Shown piece after piece: positions 1-5,081 of a stretch of 5,081 nt of DNA (its first letter is position 1; each line of letters opens with the position of its first letter). The stretch is from RGIG1828 sp045536915. GTDB taxonomy: Bacteria; Bacillota; Clostridia; UMGS1810. The notes under the pieces are model-generated. The model did no database searches. It was not told where the DNA came from and saw only the letters and a list, made by a program, of their open reading frames with translations. The stretch covers positions 1 through 5,081 of the forward strand of contig JAZSOL010000289.1 of assembly GCA_045536915.1 (NCBI GenBank), given 5' to 3'. The translations under genes were made by a program, and so were the position numbers.

Positions 1-161
1 GACCGAAGTCTTAAAGTTCTTTTTGAAGTTTGTTAGCTCATTAAACACTAACTTAAATTTACTTAAGTAAAAAGCTTTCGCTTTAACTCAAATTCTCATT
101 TTCGAGAACCTCTTATACTGTTCATTTTTCAAGGATCAAATGCACCCCTCACTCAAGGTGC
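1..161 (-). other. Putative pre-rRNA (rrn operon) leader transcript, 5' part
   Basis: Read on the minus strand, this is the first ~160 nt downstream of the strong promoter at 168-196. It has no ORF and is full of short perfect hairpins: 157-161/142-146 (GCACC/GGTGC), 104-108/93-97 (TTCTC/GAGAA), 80-84/71-75 (AAAGC, loop GAAA, GCTTT), a 14-base palindrome at 58-71, and 48-52/32-36 (GTTAG/CTAAC). At 120-134 the minus strand reads CCTTGAAAAATGAAC, which resembles the boxA-like CTTTGAAAACTGAAC element of Firmicute rRNA leaders and spacers. Mature 16S sequence is not reached. The last bases read GAC-TTCG-GTC, a UUCG-type hairpin cut by the window edge. The rRNA assignment is inference from promoter strength, the boxA-like motif and the lack of coding capacity. 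A leader for tRNA or another stable RNA remains possible. Confidence 0.6.
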
Positions 162-167
162 TTAACT

Positions 168-196
168 ATAATACCACACACTATTTAAAATGTCAA
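168..196 (-). promoter_or_regulatory. Strong sigma-A-type promoter of the leftward stable-RNA operon
   Basis: On the minus strand the -35 box is TTGACA (191-196), the spacer is exactly 17 bp, and the -10 box is TATTAT (168-173). This is 11 of 12 matches to consensus at optimal spacing. Transcription would start near 160-162, at the base of the first leader hairpin. There is no coding sequence between the promoter and the left edge, so it serves an RNA or a gene outside the window. Confidence 0.8.
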
Positions 197-239
197 GAAC
201 TTTTTTTGCTTTTTACATATTTTTTTTTGATTTTTTTGC
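197..239 (-). promoter_or_regulatory. UP-element-like phased A-tracts upstream of the leftward promoter
   Basis: Directly upstream of the minus-strand -35 box are four A-runs on that strand, at 201-207, 210-214, 220-228 and 231-237, with centres roughly 8-12 bp apart, close to one helical turn. Such tracts bind the alpha C-terminal domain of RNA polymerase at rRNA promoters and bend DNA. Simple AT-richness of the genome is the alternative. Confidence 0.5.
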
Positions 240-337
240 AACCACAACATCTTGTTCAAAAAATCGCCCAAAATACAATTTATAGATTGGCAAAAAATGT
301 AAAATAAAAAAGTGCACAAAAAAGCCCGTTTTTTCAC

Positions 338-366
338 TTGAAATAAACCCTGAAACGTGTTAGAAT
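338..366 (+). promoter_or_regulatory. Promoter of the MFS transporter gene
   Basis: The -35 box is TTGAAA (338-343), the spacer is 17 bp, and the -10 box is TAGAAT (361-366). A TGT precedes the -10 box, giving an extended -10 (TGn) element. Predicted start is near 373, which leaves a 5' untranslated region of about 114 nt. The promoter lies about 140 bp from the leftward rRNA-type promoter and points the other way. I see no clear operator. Confidence 0.6.
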
Positions 367-469
367 AAATATAATTGTTTTAAACATCACATAAAAAATA
401 TCATCATACAGTTTAATCCGAACCCGACACAGATTCAGCAAATACTGGGCAATATATATTATATATAAT

Positions 470-477
470 AGGAAGGA
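470..477 (+). promoter_or_regulatory. Ribosome binding site of the MFS gene
   Basis: AGGAAGGA lies 9 nt before the ATG at 487 and fixes that start. It follows an AT-only palindromic stretch at 452-470 that should stay largely unstructured or form only a weak hairpin. Confidence 0.75.
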
Positions 478-486
478 ATTCGTCAC

Positions 487-1689
487 ATGACATACAGGCA
501 CACAAAATACGGCTGCTATATATCATATATCACAAGCGCAGTTATAAATAATCTGGCTCCGCTTCTGTTTTTCACATTCAGCAAGGAATTTTCATTGTCG
601 GTATTGGAGCTTGGCTTCATAGTTATACTTAATTTTATTACTCAGGCAGCCGTAGATTTTTTCGGTTCCGGATTTGCGCCGAAAATAGGCTATCGAAAAA
701 TTATAATCACAGCGCACTGTTTTGCATTTGCAGGACTTATTATGCTCGGAACTCTTCCTTATATATTGAGTCCATACGCAGGAATTTTAATTTCTGTTGT
801 GGTATATGCAATAGGAAGCGGATTAATTGAAGTTACGGTGAGCCCGATGATTGAAGCCATACCCGAAAGCGGCAAAAACGCATCAATGAGCTTTCTTCAT
901 TCATTTTACTGCTGGGGTCAGGTAAGTGTTGTTCTTTTTTCAACATTGTTTTTTCAGATTTTTTCAACAAACAACTGGCGCTATCTCCCTTATATATGGG
1001 CACTGCTTCCGATTATATCCATAGCAATTTTTTTAAGAGCACCCGTATGCAAAAGTGCAGATGACGAAAATTCACACAACGGATTTCTGAAGCTCTTAAA
1101 ATCAAAAGCAATTTTCCCTTTCCTTATTATAATGCTTTGCGCCGGTGCAAGCGAACTTGCACTTTCTCAGTGGGCATCATATTTTGCGGAATCAGGTCTT
1201 AAGGTTTCAAAAGCAATGGGAGACCTTCTTGGGCCGTGTATGTTTGCAATAATGATGGGGCTTTCAAGGATTTTATACGGATTATATGCCGACAGACTAC
1301 CGCTGAAAAAAGGCATTATGATATGTTCGGTTTTGTGTCTGATTTCGTATCTTACGGCAGCTTTATCGCCATTGTCTGTTATATCTCTTTTCGGATGCGG
1401 TCTTTGCGGATTTTCCGTGGGTATAATGTGGCCGGGAACACTTTCAATGGCAGCGCACAGCATAAACAGTTCAACAGCAGTGTTTGGAATACTTGCACTC
1501 ACCGGTGACATTGGGTGCAGTGCAGGGCCCGCTCTTATATCCGTTGTGTCAAGCAAGCTTTCGCTTTTCGGCGATCCCATAAAAGCCGGAATCTTATTTT
1601 CGGTAATATTTCCCATACTGATTATTGTAACTTTGCTTATTTGCGGTAAAAATATAGAGAAAAGAACAACAAGCCAAAAAAACACTTGA
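487..1689 (+). CDS. MFS transporter, fucose-permease-like (FHS-type), substrate unknown
   Basis: A 400-residue integral membrane protein, the usual length for a 12-helix major facilitator. Hydrophobic segments fall near residues 10-30, 38-58, 72-92, 98-118, 136-158, 164-183, 209-229, 247-266, 275-295, 298-318, 333-354 and 366-387, with a polar central loop at 185-206. MFS motif-A-like loops are visible between helices 2 and 3 (residues 57-71, DFFG...GYRK) and between helices 8 and 9 (GLYADRLPLKK, 265-275, with D269 and R270). The stretches IEVTVSPMIEAIP (114-126), LHSFYCWGQ (137-145) and MWPGTLSMAA (314-323) resemble the FucP-like sugar porter branch. The protein should be a proton-coupled or facilitated transporter in the cytoplasmic membrane; sugar as substrate is only a guess. 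It has its own promoter and RBS. No terminator follows, and its stop codon lies inside the -35 box of the next promoter, so read-through into rpsF is likely. Confidence 0.85.
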   Translation: MTYRHTKYGCYISYITSAVINNLAPLLFFTFSKEFSLSVLELGFIVILNFITQAAVDFFGSGFAPKIGYRKIIITAHCFAFAGLIMLGTLPYILSPYAGILISVVVYAIGSGLIEVTVSPMIEAIPESGKNASMSFLHSFYCWGQVSVVLFSTLFFQIFSTNNWRYLPYIWALLPIISIAIFLRAPVCKSADDENSHNGFLKLLKSKAIFPFLIIMLCAGASELALSQWASYFAESGLKVSKAMGDLLGPCMFAIMMGLSRILYGLYADRLPLKKGIMICSVLCLISYLTAALSPLSVISLFGCGLCGFSVGIMWPGTLSMAAHSINSSTAVFGILALTGDIGCSAGPALISVVSSKLSLFGDPIKAGILFSVIFPILIIVTLLICGKNIEKRTTSQKNT

Positions 1690-1714
1690 CAAAAATCCAA
1701 AAATATCATATAAT
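1686..1714 (+). promoter_or_regulatory. Consensus promoter of the rpsF-ssb-rpsR operon
   Basis: TTGACA (1686-1691), 17 bp spacer, TATAAT (1709-1714): a perfect match to the sigma-A/sigma-70 consensus. The start is predicted near 1721. The -35 hexamer contains the TGA stop codon (1687-1689) of the upstream transporter gene. The strength suits a ribosomal protein operon. Confidence 0.9.
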
Positions 1715-1720
1715 TATGAG

Positions 1721-1769
1721 GCTGATTTAAAGGTCGAATCATCAGCTGCATTTGATTTAATTCAAATGC
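1721..1769 (+). other. Two upstream hairpins in the rpsF leader RNA
   Basis: Hairpin I pairs GCTGAT (1721-1726) with ATCAGC (1741-1746), starting at the predicted first nucleotide. Hairpin II pairs GCATTTGA (1748-1755) with TCAAATGC (1762-1769) around a 6-nt loop, a perfect 8-bp stem. Neither is followed by a T-run, so they are not intrinsic terminators. They may protect the 5' end or shape the downstream regulatory fold. Confidence 0.55.
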
Positions 1770-1819
1770 TCCTTGTTCCGGCAATGTTGTATGTGTCGGG
1801 ACCAAAGTCCACAAGGAGG
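1769..1819 (+). promoter_or_regulatory. Candidate S6:S18 autoregulatory leader that sequesters the rpsF ribosome binding site
   Basis: CTCCTTGT (1769-1776) pairs perfectly with ACAAGGAG (1811-1818), which includes the rpsF Shine-Dalgarno AAGGAGG (1813-1819). A small hairpin, GGAC-CAAA-GTCC (1799-1810), abuts the 3' strand of that stem. The 5' side leaves 1777-1798 as a bulge that includes a CCG (1778-1780). A competing 9-bp hairpin (1775-1783 with 1794-1802, two G-U pairs) would pair the CCG. In many bacteria the S6:S18 complex binds its own rpsF leader at a CCG presented in a bulge between a stem and a hairpin, imitating its 16S rRNA site. The topology and position here fit that motif, but the bulge is large and the fold was drawn by eye. 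Bound S6:S18 would be expected to hold the Shine-Dalgarno closed. Confidence 0.6.
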
Positions 1820-1827
1820 TGAACATA

Positions 1828-2118
1828 ATGGATAAAATTATGAACAACTACGAAACTATCTTTGTTATCGATGCGTCTTTAACAGATGAAGAAATCACTG
1901 CGATTTCCGATAAGTTTACCGGTATGATTGCTAAAAACGGTACTACTGAATCTGTTGACGTATGGGGTAAAAGACGTCTCGCTTATCCTATTGACTACAA
2001 AACAGAAGGTTACTATGTTTTAGTTAATTTCTCAAGCGAAGCTGAATTTATCGCAGAACTCGAAAGAGTTTATAACATCACCGATGGTTTGCTCAGAACA
2101 ATCGTTATCAGAAAGTAA
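1828..2118 (+). CDS. rpsF: Small ribosomal subunit protein S6 (bS6)
   Basis: A 96-residue protein, normal for bS6, which sits in the platform of the 30S subunit, pairs with S18 and binds 16S rRNA around helices 22-23. The N-terminal strand NNYETIFVID and the family signature WGKRRLAYPI (residues 46-55) are clear, and the remainder fits the S6 alpha/beta ferredoxin-like fold. I chose ATG 1828 because AAGGAGG at 1813-1819 is 8 nt upstream. An in-frame GTG at 1819 lies within the Shine-Dalgarno itself and cannot be the start. An internal ATG at 1840 is possible but has no RBS. It is the first gene of the operon, 18 nt ahead of ssb, and is probably regulated through the structured leader. Confidence 0.95.
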   Translation: MDKIMNNYETIFVIDASLTDEEITAISDKFTGMIAKNGTTESVDVWGKRRLAYPIDYKTEGYYVLVNFSSEAEFIAELERVYNITDGLLRTIVIRK

Positions 2119-2136
2119 TTACGAGGTGATAAGGTT

Positions 2137-2586
2137 ATGAACAAAGCAATACTTGTTGGTCGTTTGACCAGAGATCCCGAGCTCAGAACCACAGCAAACG
2201 GTGTTAGCGTTTGCAGCTTCTCAATTGCTATTAACAGACGTTTTAAAAACGCTGAAGGTAACTATGATGCAGATTTTATTAACTGCGTTGCATGGAGACA
2301 GCAGGCTGAGCTTCTGGCAAAATACTTTGCCAAAGGTCGTATGGTAGGTGTAGTTGGCAGTATCCAGACAAGAAGCTATGATAACAAAGACGGTGTAAAG
2401 GTGTATGTTACCGAAGTTGCCGCTGACGAAATTCATTTCGTAGACAGCAAAAGCTCTTCGGGTGACTTTGCTCCCGCTTCAAATAATGCTTCTGCCAATT
2501 CAAATTCTGCTCCCTCGGCTCCCGCATTTGATATGAATGACGGATTTATGCCAATGCCGGCTGCAGATGATGACCTGCCTTTCTAA
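2137..2586 (+). CDS. ssb: Single-stranded DNA-binding protein
   Basis: A 149-residue SSB. It coats single-stranded DNA during replication, recombination and repair and recruits partner enzymes. The OB-fold covers about residues 1-104: it begins MNKAILVGRLTRDPE, with FINCVAWR (47-54) containing the DNA-stacking Trp (W53), and GSIQTRSY (74-81). Residues 105-141 are a flexible linker rich in Ser, Ala, Asn and Pro. The acidic tip DDDLPF (144-149) is the canonical protein-interaction tail. The RBS GAGGTG (2123-2128) is 8 nt before the ATG. The gene lies between rpsF and rpsR, as is usual in Bacillota, and shares their promoter. Confidence 0.97.
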   Translation: MNKAILVGRLTRDPELRTTANGVSVCSFSIAINRRFKNAEGNYDADFINCVAWRQQAELLAKYFAKGRMVGVVGSIQTRSYDNKDGVKVYVTEVAADEIHFVDSKSSSGDFAPASNNASANSNSAPSAPAFDMNDGFMPMPAADDDLPF

Positions 2587-2593
2587 AATCTAA

Positions 2594-2600
2594 AAGGAGG
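2594..2600 (+). promoter_or_regulatory. Ribosome binding site of rpsR
   Basis: AAGGAGG lies 9 nt before the ATG at 2610. It is fully complementary to the 16S 3' end and, unlike the rpsF site, shows no obvious pairing partner nearby. Confidence 0.85.
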
Positions 2601-2609
2601 TAATTTAAA

Positions 2610-2846
2610 ATGGCTGAAGAAAAGACATTCCGCAGAAAACCCAAAAGAAAAGTTTGTGCTTTCTGTGCAGATAAAATTCAGGAAATTGATTACAAGGATA
2701 TAGCAAAATTAAGAAGATACGTTTCTGAAAGAGCTAAAATTCTTCCCAGAAGAATCAGCGGAAACTGCGCTAAACATCAGAGACAGCTTACAGTAGCTAT
2801 AAAGAGAGCAAGACACATCGCTCTTCTTCCTTTCACAGCTGAATAA
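2610..2846 (+). CDS. rpsR: Small ribosomal subunit protein S18 (bS18), zinc-binding form
   Basis: A 78-residue basic protein of normal S18 length. It forms a heterodimer with S6 on the 30S platform. Signature segments are CAFCADK (16-22), DYKDIAKLRRYVSERAKI (27-44), LPRRISGNCAKHQRQL (45-60) and AIKRARHIALLPF (63-75). C16, C19, C53 and H56 form the CxxC...CxxH pattern of the zinc-binding (C+) version of S18, rather than the zinc-independent version some bacteria use when zinc is scarce. It is the last gene of the operon: 23 nt after the ssb stop and followed by a strong terminator. Confidence 0.97.
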   Translation: MAEEKTFRRKPKRKVCAFCADKIQEIDYKDIAKLRRYVSERAKILPRRISGNCAKHQRQLTVAIKRARHIALLPFTAE

Positions 2847-2861
2847 TAAAAGCAAAATTTT

Positions 2862-2894
2862 ACCCGTGTCCTTTTGGGACACGGGTTTTGTTTT
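2862..2894 (+). terminator. Intrinsic terminator of the rpsF-ssb-rpsR operon
   Basis: ACCCGTGTCC (2862-2871) pairs perfectly with GGACACGGGT (2877-2886), a 10-bp GC-rich stem with a 5-nt loop, followed by TTTTGTTTT. It starts 16 nt after the rpsR stop codon. Confidence 0.93.
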
Positions 2895-2973
2895 AATGTG
2901 TGAAAGTTTATTTATAATAAATTTTCTGTGACTCCATTATTAATATTGACCACAACTATTGACAAAGAGCCAT

Positions 2974-3021
2974 AAGAAAAAGGATGAGACCTCAAAAATC
3001 AGAAGTTTCATCCTTATTTTT
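2974..3021. terminator. Bidirectional intrinsic terminator between the convergent genes
   Basis: AAGGATGAGAC (2980-2990) pairs with GTTTCATCCTT (3005-3015) with one G-U pair, and flanking A- and T-runs extend the stem. On the minus strand the stem is followed by five T residues (2977-2981), so it ends the alaS/HRDC transcript. On the plus strand it is followed by ATTTTTATT and can back up the rpsR terminator. The stop codon of the HRDC remnant (3020-3022) lies at its base. Confidence 0.8.
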
Positions 3022-3226
3022 ATTCAAACTCTTTTATTTTGTTCATAAAAGCCTCACCGTATTTTTCAGCTTTTACTTCACCCACTCCGAAAACAAGCAG
3101 AAAGCTTTCTTTATCCGTTGTTTTTTTCGTCATATCGGCAAGGGTGGCATTTGAGAAAATAATATATACCGGTATCCCTTCTTCTTTGGCGAGTTCACAG
3201 GCAATACTATTTAATCTGACCTTTAA
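3020..3226 (-). pseudogene. HRDC-domain remnant (C-terminal end of a RecQ-like helicase gene), no start codon
   Basis: About 68 codons in a different minus-strand frame from alaS read as an HRDC domain. Key stretches are ELAKEEGIPVYIIFSNATLA and FGVGEVKAEKYGEAF, matching the usual pattern ELAxExGIPPYxVFSDATL...GVGExKxExYGEAF. HRDC domains are small helical nucleic-acid-binding modules at the C-terminus of RecQ and some related helicases. Nothing of the helicase or RQC domain is present. The first ~18 bases overlap the 3' end of alaS, whose stop is at 3207-3209. Near the beginning of the homology there is no in-frame ATG with an RBS; the nearest in-frame ATG (3254-3256) and TTG (3233-3235) lie inside alaS without a good Shine-Dalgarno. 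The frame is open to a TAA next to a terminator. I read it as the 3' end of a deleted gene. A tiny translated HRDC protein, or a +1 frameshift extension of AlaRS, is less likely. Confidence 0.6.
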
Positions 3227-5081
3227 GTACCTCAATTGCTTCTTTGAGTGCCGCATCAATGCCGGATGCATCATTTCCGCCTGCCTGAGCGCTTTCGGGC
3301 TTACCGCCGCCGGAACCGCCAATGAGAGAGCTTACGGATTTAATGAGCATTCCGCAATGAACGCCGTTTTTAACAGCTTCCTTATCAGCCGCACAGATAA
3401 GCATTACCTTACCGCCGAACTGAGTTGCCATAACGCAAACAACGTTTTTGAATTCATCCTTCAAAGAGTCGTTCATCTTACGAACCGTGTTGACATCGGC
3501 ACCGTTTAAGGAACCTGTGAGCACCTTAACACCGCCTATTTCAACAGCATTTTTCTTTATGTCATCAAGACCGCCGCTGGCAAGCTTTGATTTCATTTCT
3601 TCAACTTCTTTTTTAGCTTCCTTAAGCTCTGATTGAAGCTGACCGAGTTTTGCTACCACTTCTGCGGGTGCAGATTTAAGCATTGCGGCAAGCTGATTGA
3701 TTGTGGCTTCTTTTTCGTTGTAGGAATCAAGAACATTAAGACCTGTGATGGCTTCAATTCTTCTCACACCTGCGGCAACGGATGTTTCGGATACTATTTT
3801 CATCATACCGATAGCACCGGTATCCTTAACGTGAGTACCTCCGCAGAATTCCACAGAGAAATCTCCCATTTCAACAACGCGTACAACATCACCGTATTTC
3901 TCGCCGAAAAGTGCCATAGCACCAAGCTTTTTAGCTTCGGCAATCGGCATATTGGTGCATTTTACATCAAGAGAATTGTATATTTTTTCGTTAACGATTC
4001 TTTCAACTTCGCTGAGCTGTTCTTTTGTCATAGCTTCATAGTGAGAGAAGTCAAAACGAAGTCTTTCTTCATTCACATATGAACCCGCCTGCTGAACATG
4101 GTCGCCAAGAACTGTTTTAAGAGCTTTCTGAAGAAGATGTGTTGCAGAGTGATTACGTTCAATTGCTTTTCTTCTTGAATCGCAAACCGTACACAAAACT
4201 TCATCGCCCACAGAAACCATTCCGGATTCAACACTGCAGATGTGCATTATCTTGCCGTCACCAAGCTTTTTGGTATCGGTAACTTTAATAGTTGCGCCCT
4301 CTGAAGTGATAGAACCGATATCTCCGACCTGACCGCCGCCTTCGCCATAGAAAGGTGTTTTGTCGAGAAGAATAATAACTTTACCGTTATCGGATGTTGC
4401 CATATCACGAAAATCATCATCATAACCGATTGCCTTAACGGTTGCTTTAACAGATGTTGTTTCGTAACCAACAAATTCGGCGCTTTCAAAATCGGTTATT
4501 TTCTTTTTGAATTCGTCTTTTTCCCATGCGGCATCATCCATTTCACCTCTGCCGCTTCTTGATTTTTCTTTCTGAGCCTTCATGCACTCCTCATATTCTT
4601 CGAGGTTTACATTCATACTCTTTTCTTCAAGAATTTCAAGTGTAAGGTCAAGAGGAAATCCAAATGTATCATAAAGCTTAAATGCTTTTTCACCGGAGAG
4701 CTGAACTTCATCGTTTCTGATGAGCTCTTCTATATAGGAATCAAGGATGTTAAGACCGTCTTCAATTGTTTCGTTGAAGCGGATTTCTTCAAGCTCAATA
4801 ACTTTCTTGATATATGCAGCTTTTTCAACAAGCTCGGGATATGCATTTTTGTTTTCTTCAATAACGGTATCGCAAACTTTATAGAGGAAAGGTTCATTCA
4901 CACCGAGAAGCTTACCGTGACGTGCGGCATGACGAAGAAGACGTCTTAAAACGTAGCCTCTTCCTTCATTACTGATCTGAACACCATCACCAATCATGAA
5001 GGTTGTGCTTCTGATGTGGTCGGTAATAACTCTCAGGGAAACGTCATTTTTCTCATCAGCACCAAGTCGGATCGTAGCCAT
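3207..5081 (-). CDS. alaS: Alanyl-tRNA synthetase, partial (N-terminus beyond the right edge)
   Basis: The 624 C-terminal residues of AlaRS, which charges tRNA-Ala in the cytoplasm and hydrolyses Ser- and Gly-tRNA-Ala. The bacterial enzyme is about 875 residues, so roughly 250-280 are missing; the Met encoded at the edge is internal, not the start. The fragment opens in the aminoacylation/tRNA-recognition region (VSLRVITDHIRSTTFM, then NEGRGYVLRRLLRHAARHG). Editing-domain marks follow: TPFYGEGGGQVGD (242-254), the zinc-site HSATH (H311, H315) and CGGTH (C413, H417), and the RFDFSH strand (342-347). A charged coiled-coil-like helix spans about 476-500. The C-Ala domain ends with the glycine-rich GGSGGGKPESAQAGG (588-602). 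The stop is TAG at 3207-3209. The domain set visible is complete and apparently functional. It converges with rpsR, and the HRDC remnant follows it immediately. Confidence 0.97.
   Translation of the reverse strand: MATIRLGADEKNDVSLRVITDHIRSTTFMIGDGVQISNEGRGYVLRRLLRHAARHGKLLGVNEPFLYKVCDTVIEENKNAYPELVEKAAYIKKVIELEEIRFNETIEDGLNILDSYIEELIRNDEVQLSGEKAFKLYDTFGFPLDLTLEILEEKSMNVNLEEYEECMKAQKEKSRSGRGEMDDAAWEKDEFKKKITDFESAEFVGYETTSVKATVKAIGYDDDFRDMATSDNGKVIILLDKTPFYGEGGGQVGDIGSITSEGATIKVTDTKKLGDGKIMHICSVESGMVSVGDEVLCTVCDSRRKAIERNHSATHLLQKALKTVLGDHVQQAGSYVNEERLRFDFSHYEAMTKEQLSEVERIVNEKIYNSLDVKCTNMPIAEAKKLGAMALFGEKYGDVVRVVEMGDFSVEFCGGTHVKDTGAIGMMKIVSETSVAAGVRRIEAITGLNVLDSYNEKEATINQLAAMLKSAPAEVVAKLGQLQSELKEAKKEVEEMKSKLASGGLDDIKKNAVEIGGVKVLTGSLNGADVNTVRKMNDSLKDEFKNVVCVMATQFGGKVMLICAADKEAVKNGVHCGMLIKSVSSLIGGSGGGKPESAQAGGNDASGIDAALKEAIEVLKGQIK

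Noticed and set aside
308..336. A6-GCCCG-T6 inverted repeat resembling a terminator
   Set aside because: The stem is only A-T pairs with a GC loop and there is no upstream gene to terminate. It is best explained as AT-rich promoter-proximal DNA.
1728..1745. GGTCGAATC-like bases suggesting a tRNA T-arm in the rpsF leader
   Set aside because: No acceptor, D or anticodon arms are present around it. The bases fall in the loop of leader hairpin I.
1819..1827. GTG at 1819 as an upstream start for rpsF
   Set aside because: The GTG is part of the Shine-Dalgarno sequence. ATG 1828 has ideal spacing and gives a normal S6 N-terminus.
1167..1847. Long minus-strand open frame (226 codons) opposite the MFS gene and rpsF leader
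   Set aside because: It is antisense to a clear MFS gene and crosses a consensus promoter and a structured leader. Its protein resembles no family I know and it lacks an RBS.
2895..2975. Two TTGAC motifs (2946, 2960) as possible promoters in the convergent intergenic gap
   Set aside because: No -10 box at proper spacing and no gene downstream on that strand. The gap otherwise shows nothing.
3200..3226. Programmed +1 frameshift producing an AlaRS-HRDC fusion
   Set aside because: There is no recognised slippery or stimulatory element, and AlaRS already ends at a normal length. A deletion remnant is simpler.
3039..4082. Several plus-strand open frames opposite alaS (3039-3509, 3448-3636, 3633-4082)
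   Set aside because: They are antisense shadows of strongly conserved AlaRS sequence, have no recognisable domains and no convincing ribosome binding sites.
4247..4489. 80-codon minus-strand frame inside alaS
   Set aside because: It is an alternative frame within the AlaRS editing region, without an RBS or recognisable family.

Overview
The window looks like chromosomal DNA from a low-GC Bacillota (Firmicutes) bacterium, most likely of class Clostridia. The reasons are the AT-rich intergenic DNA, the near-consensus sigma-A-type promoters, strong AGGAGG ribosome binding sites, the rpsF-ssb-rpsR order, an SSB ending in DDDLPF, and a Clostridia-like alanyl-tRNA synthetase. It is mostly core-genome content. 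I see no phage, transposon, CRISPR array or defence system.

Layout, left to right. Positions 1-486 hold no protein gene. They form a divergent promoter region. On the minus strand there is a strong promoter (TTGACA, 17 bp, TATTAT) with phased A-tracts upstream. It drives a hairpin-rich transcript that runs off the left edge and resembles a pre-rRNA leader, so an rRNA operon probably starts just outside the window. On the plus strand a second promoter (TTGAAA, 17 bp, TAGAAT) faces a 400-residue MFS transporter gene at 487-1689.

A perfect consensus promoter (TTGACA, 17 bp, TATAAT) overlaps the transporter's stop codon. It starts the operon rpsF (S6), ssb (single-stranded DNA-binding protein), rpsR (S18) at 1828-2846. 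Its leader of about 107 nt folds into several hairpins, and one long-range stem pairs with the rpsF Shine-Dalgarno. This fits the known S6:S18 autoregulatory leader. A strong terminator at 2862-2894 closes the operon.

The right part is on the minus strand. From 5081 down to 3207 lies the C-terminal two thirds of alaS (alanyl-tRNA synthetase); its N-terminal part is beyond the right edge. Overlapping and following its stop codon, in another frame, is a start-less stretch that reads as an HRDC domain, the nucleic-acid-binding domain at the C-terminus of RecQ-type helicases. It runs to a TAA at the base of a bidirectional terminator (2974-3021). I read it as the remnant of a truncated helicase gene joined to the end of alaS.

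The genes serve translation (rRNA, S6, S18, AlaRS), replication and repair (SSB, HRDC remnant) and transport. The most unusual points are the HRDC remnant and the structured rpsF leader. I did not find a convincing new biological system.
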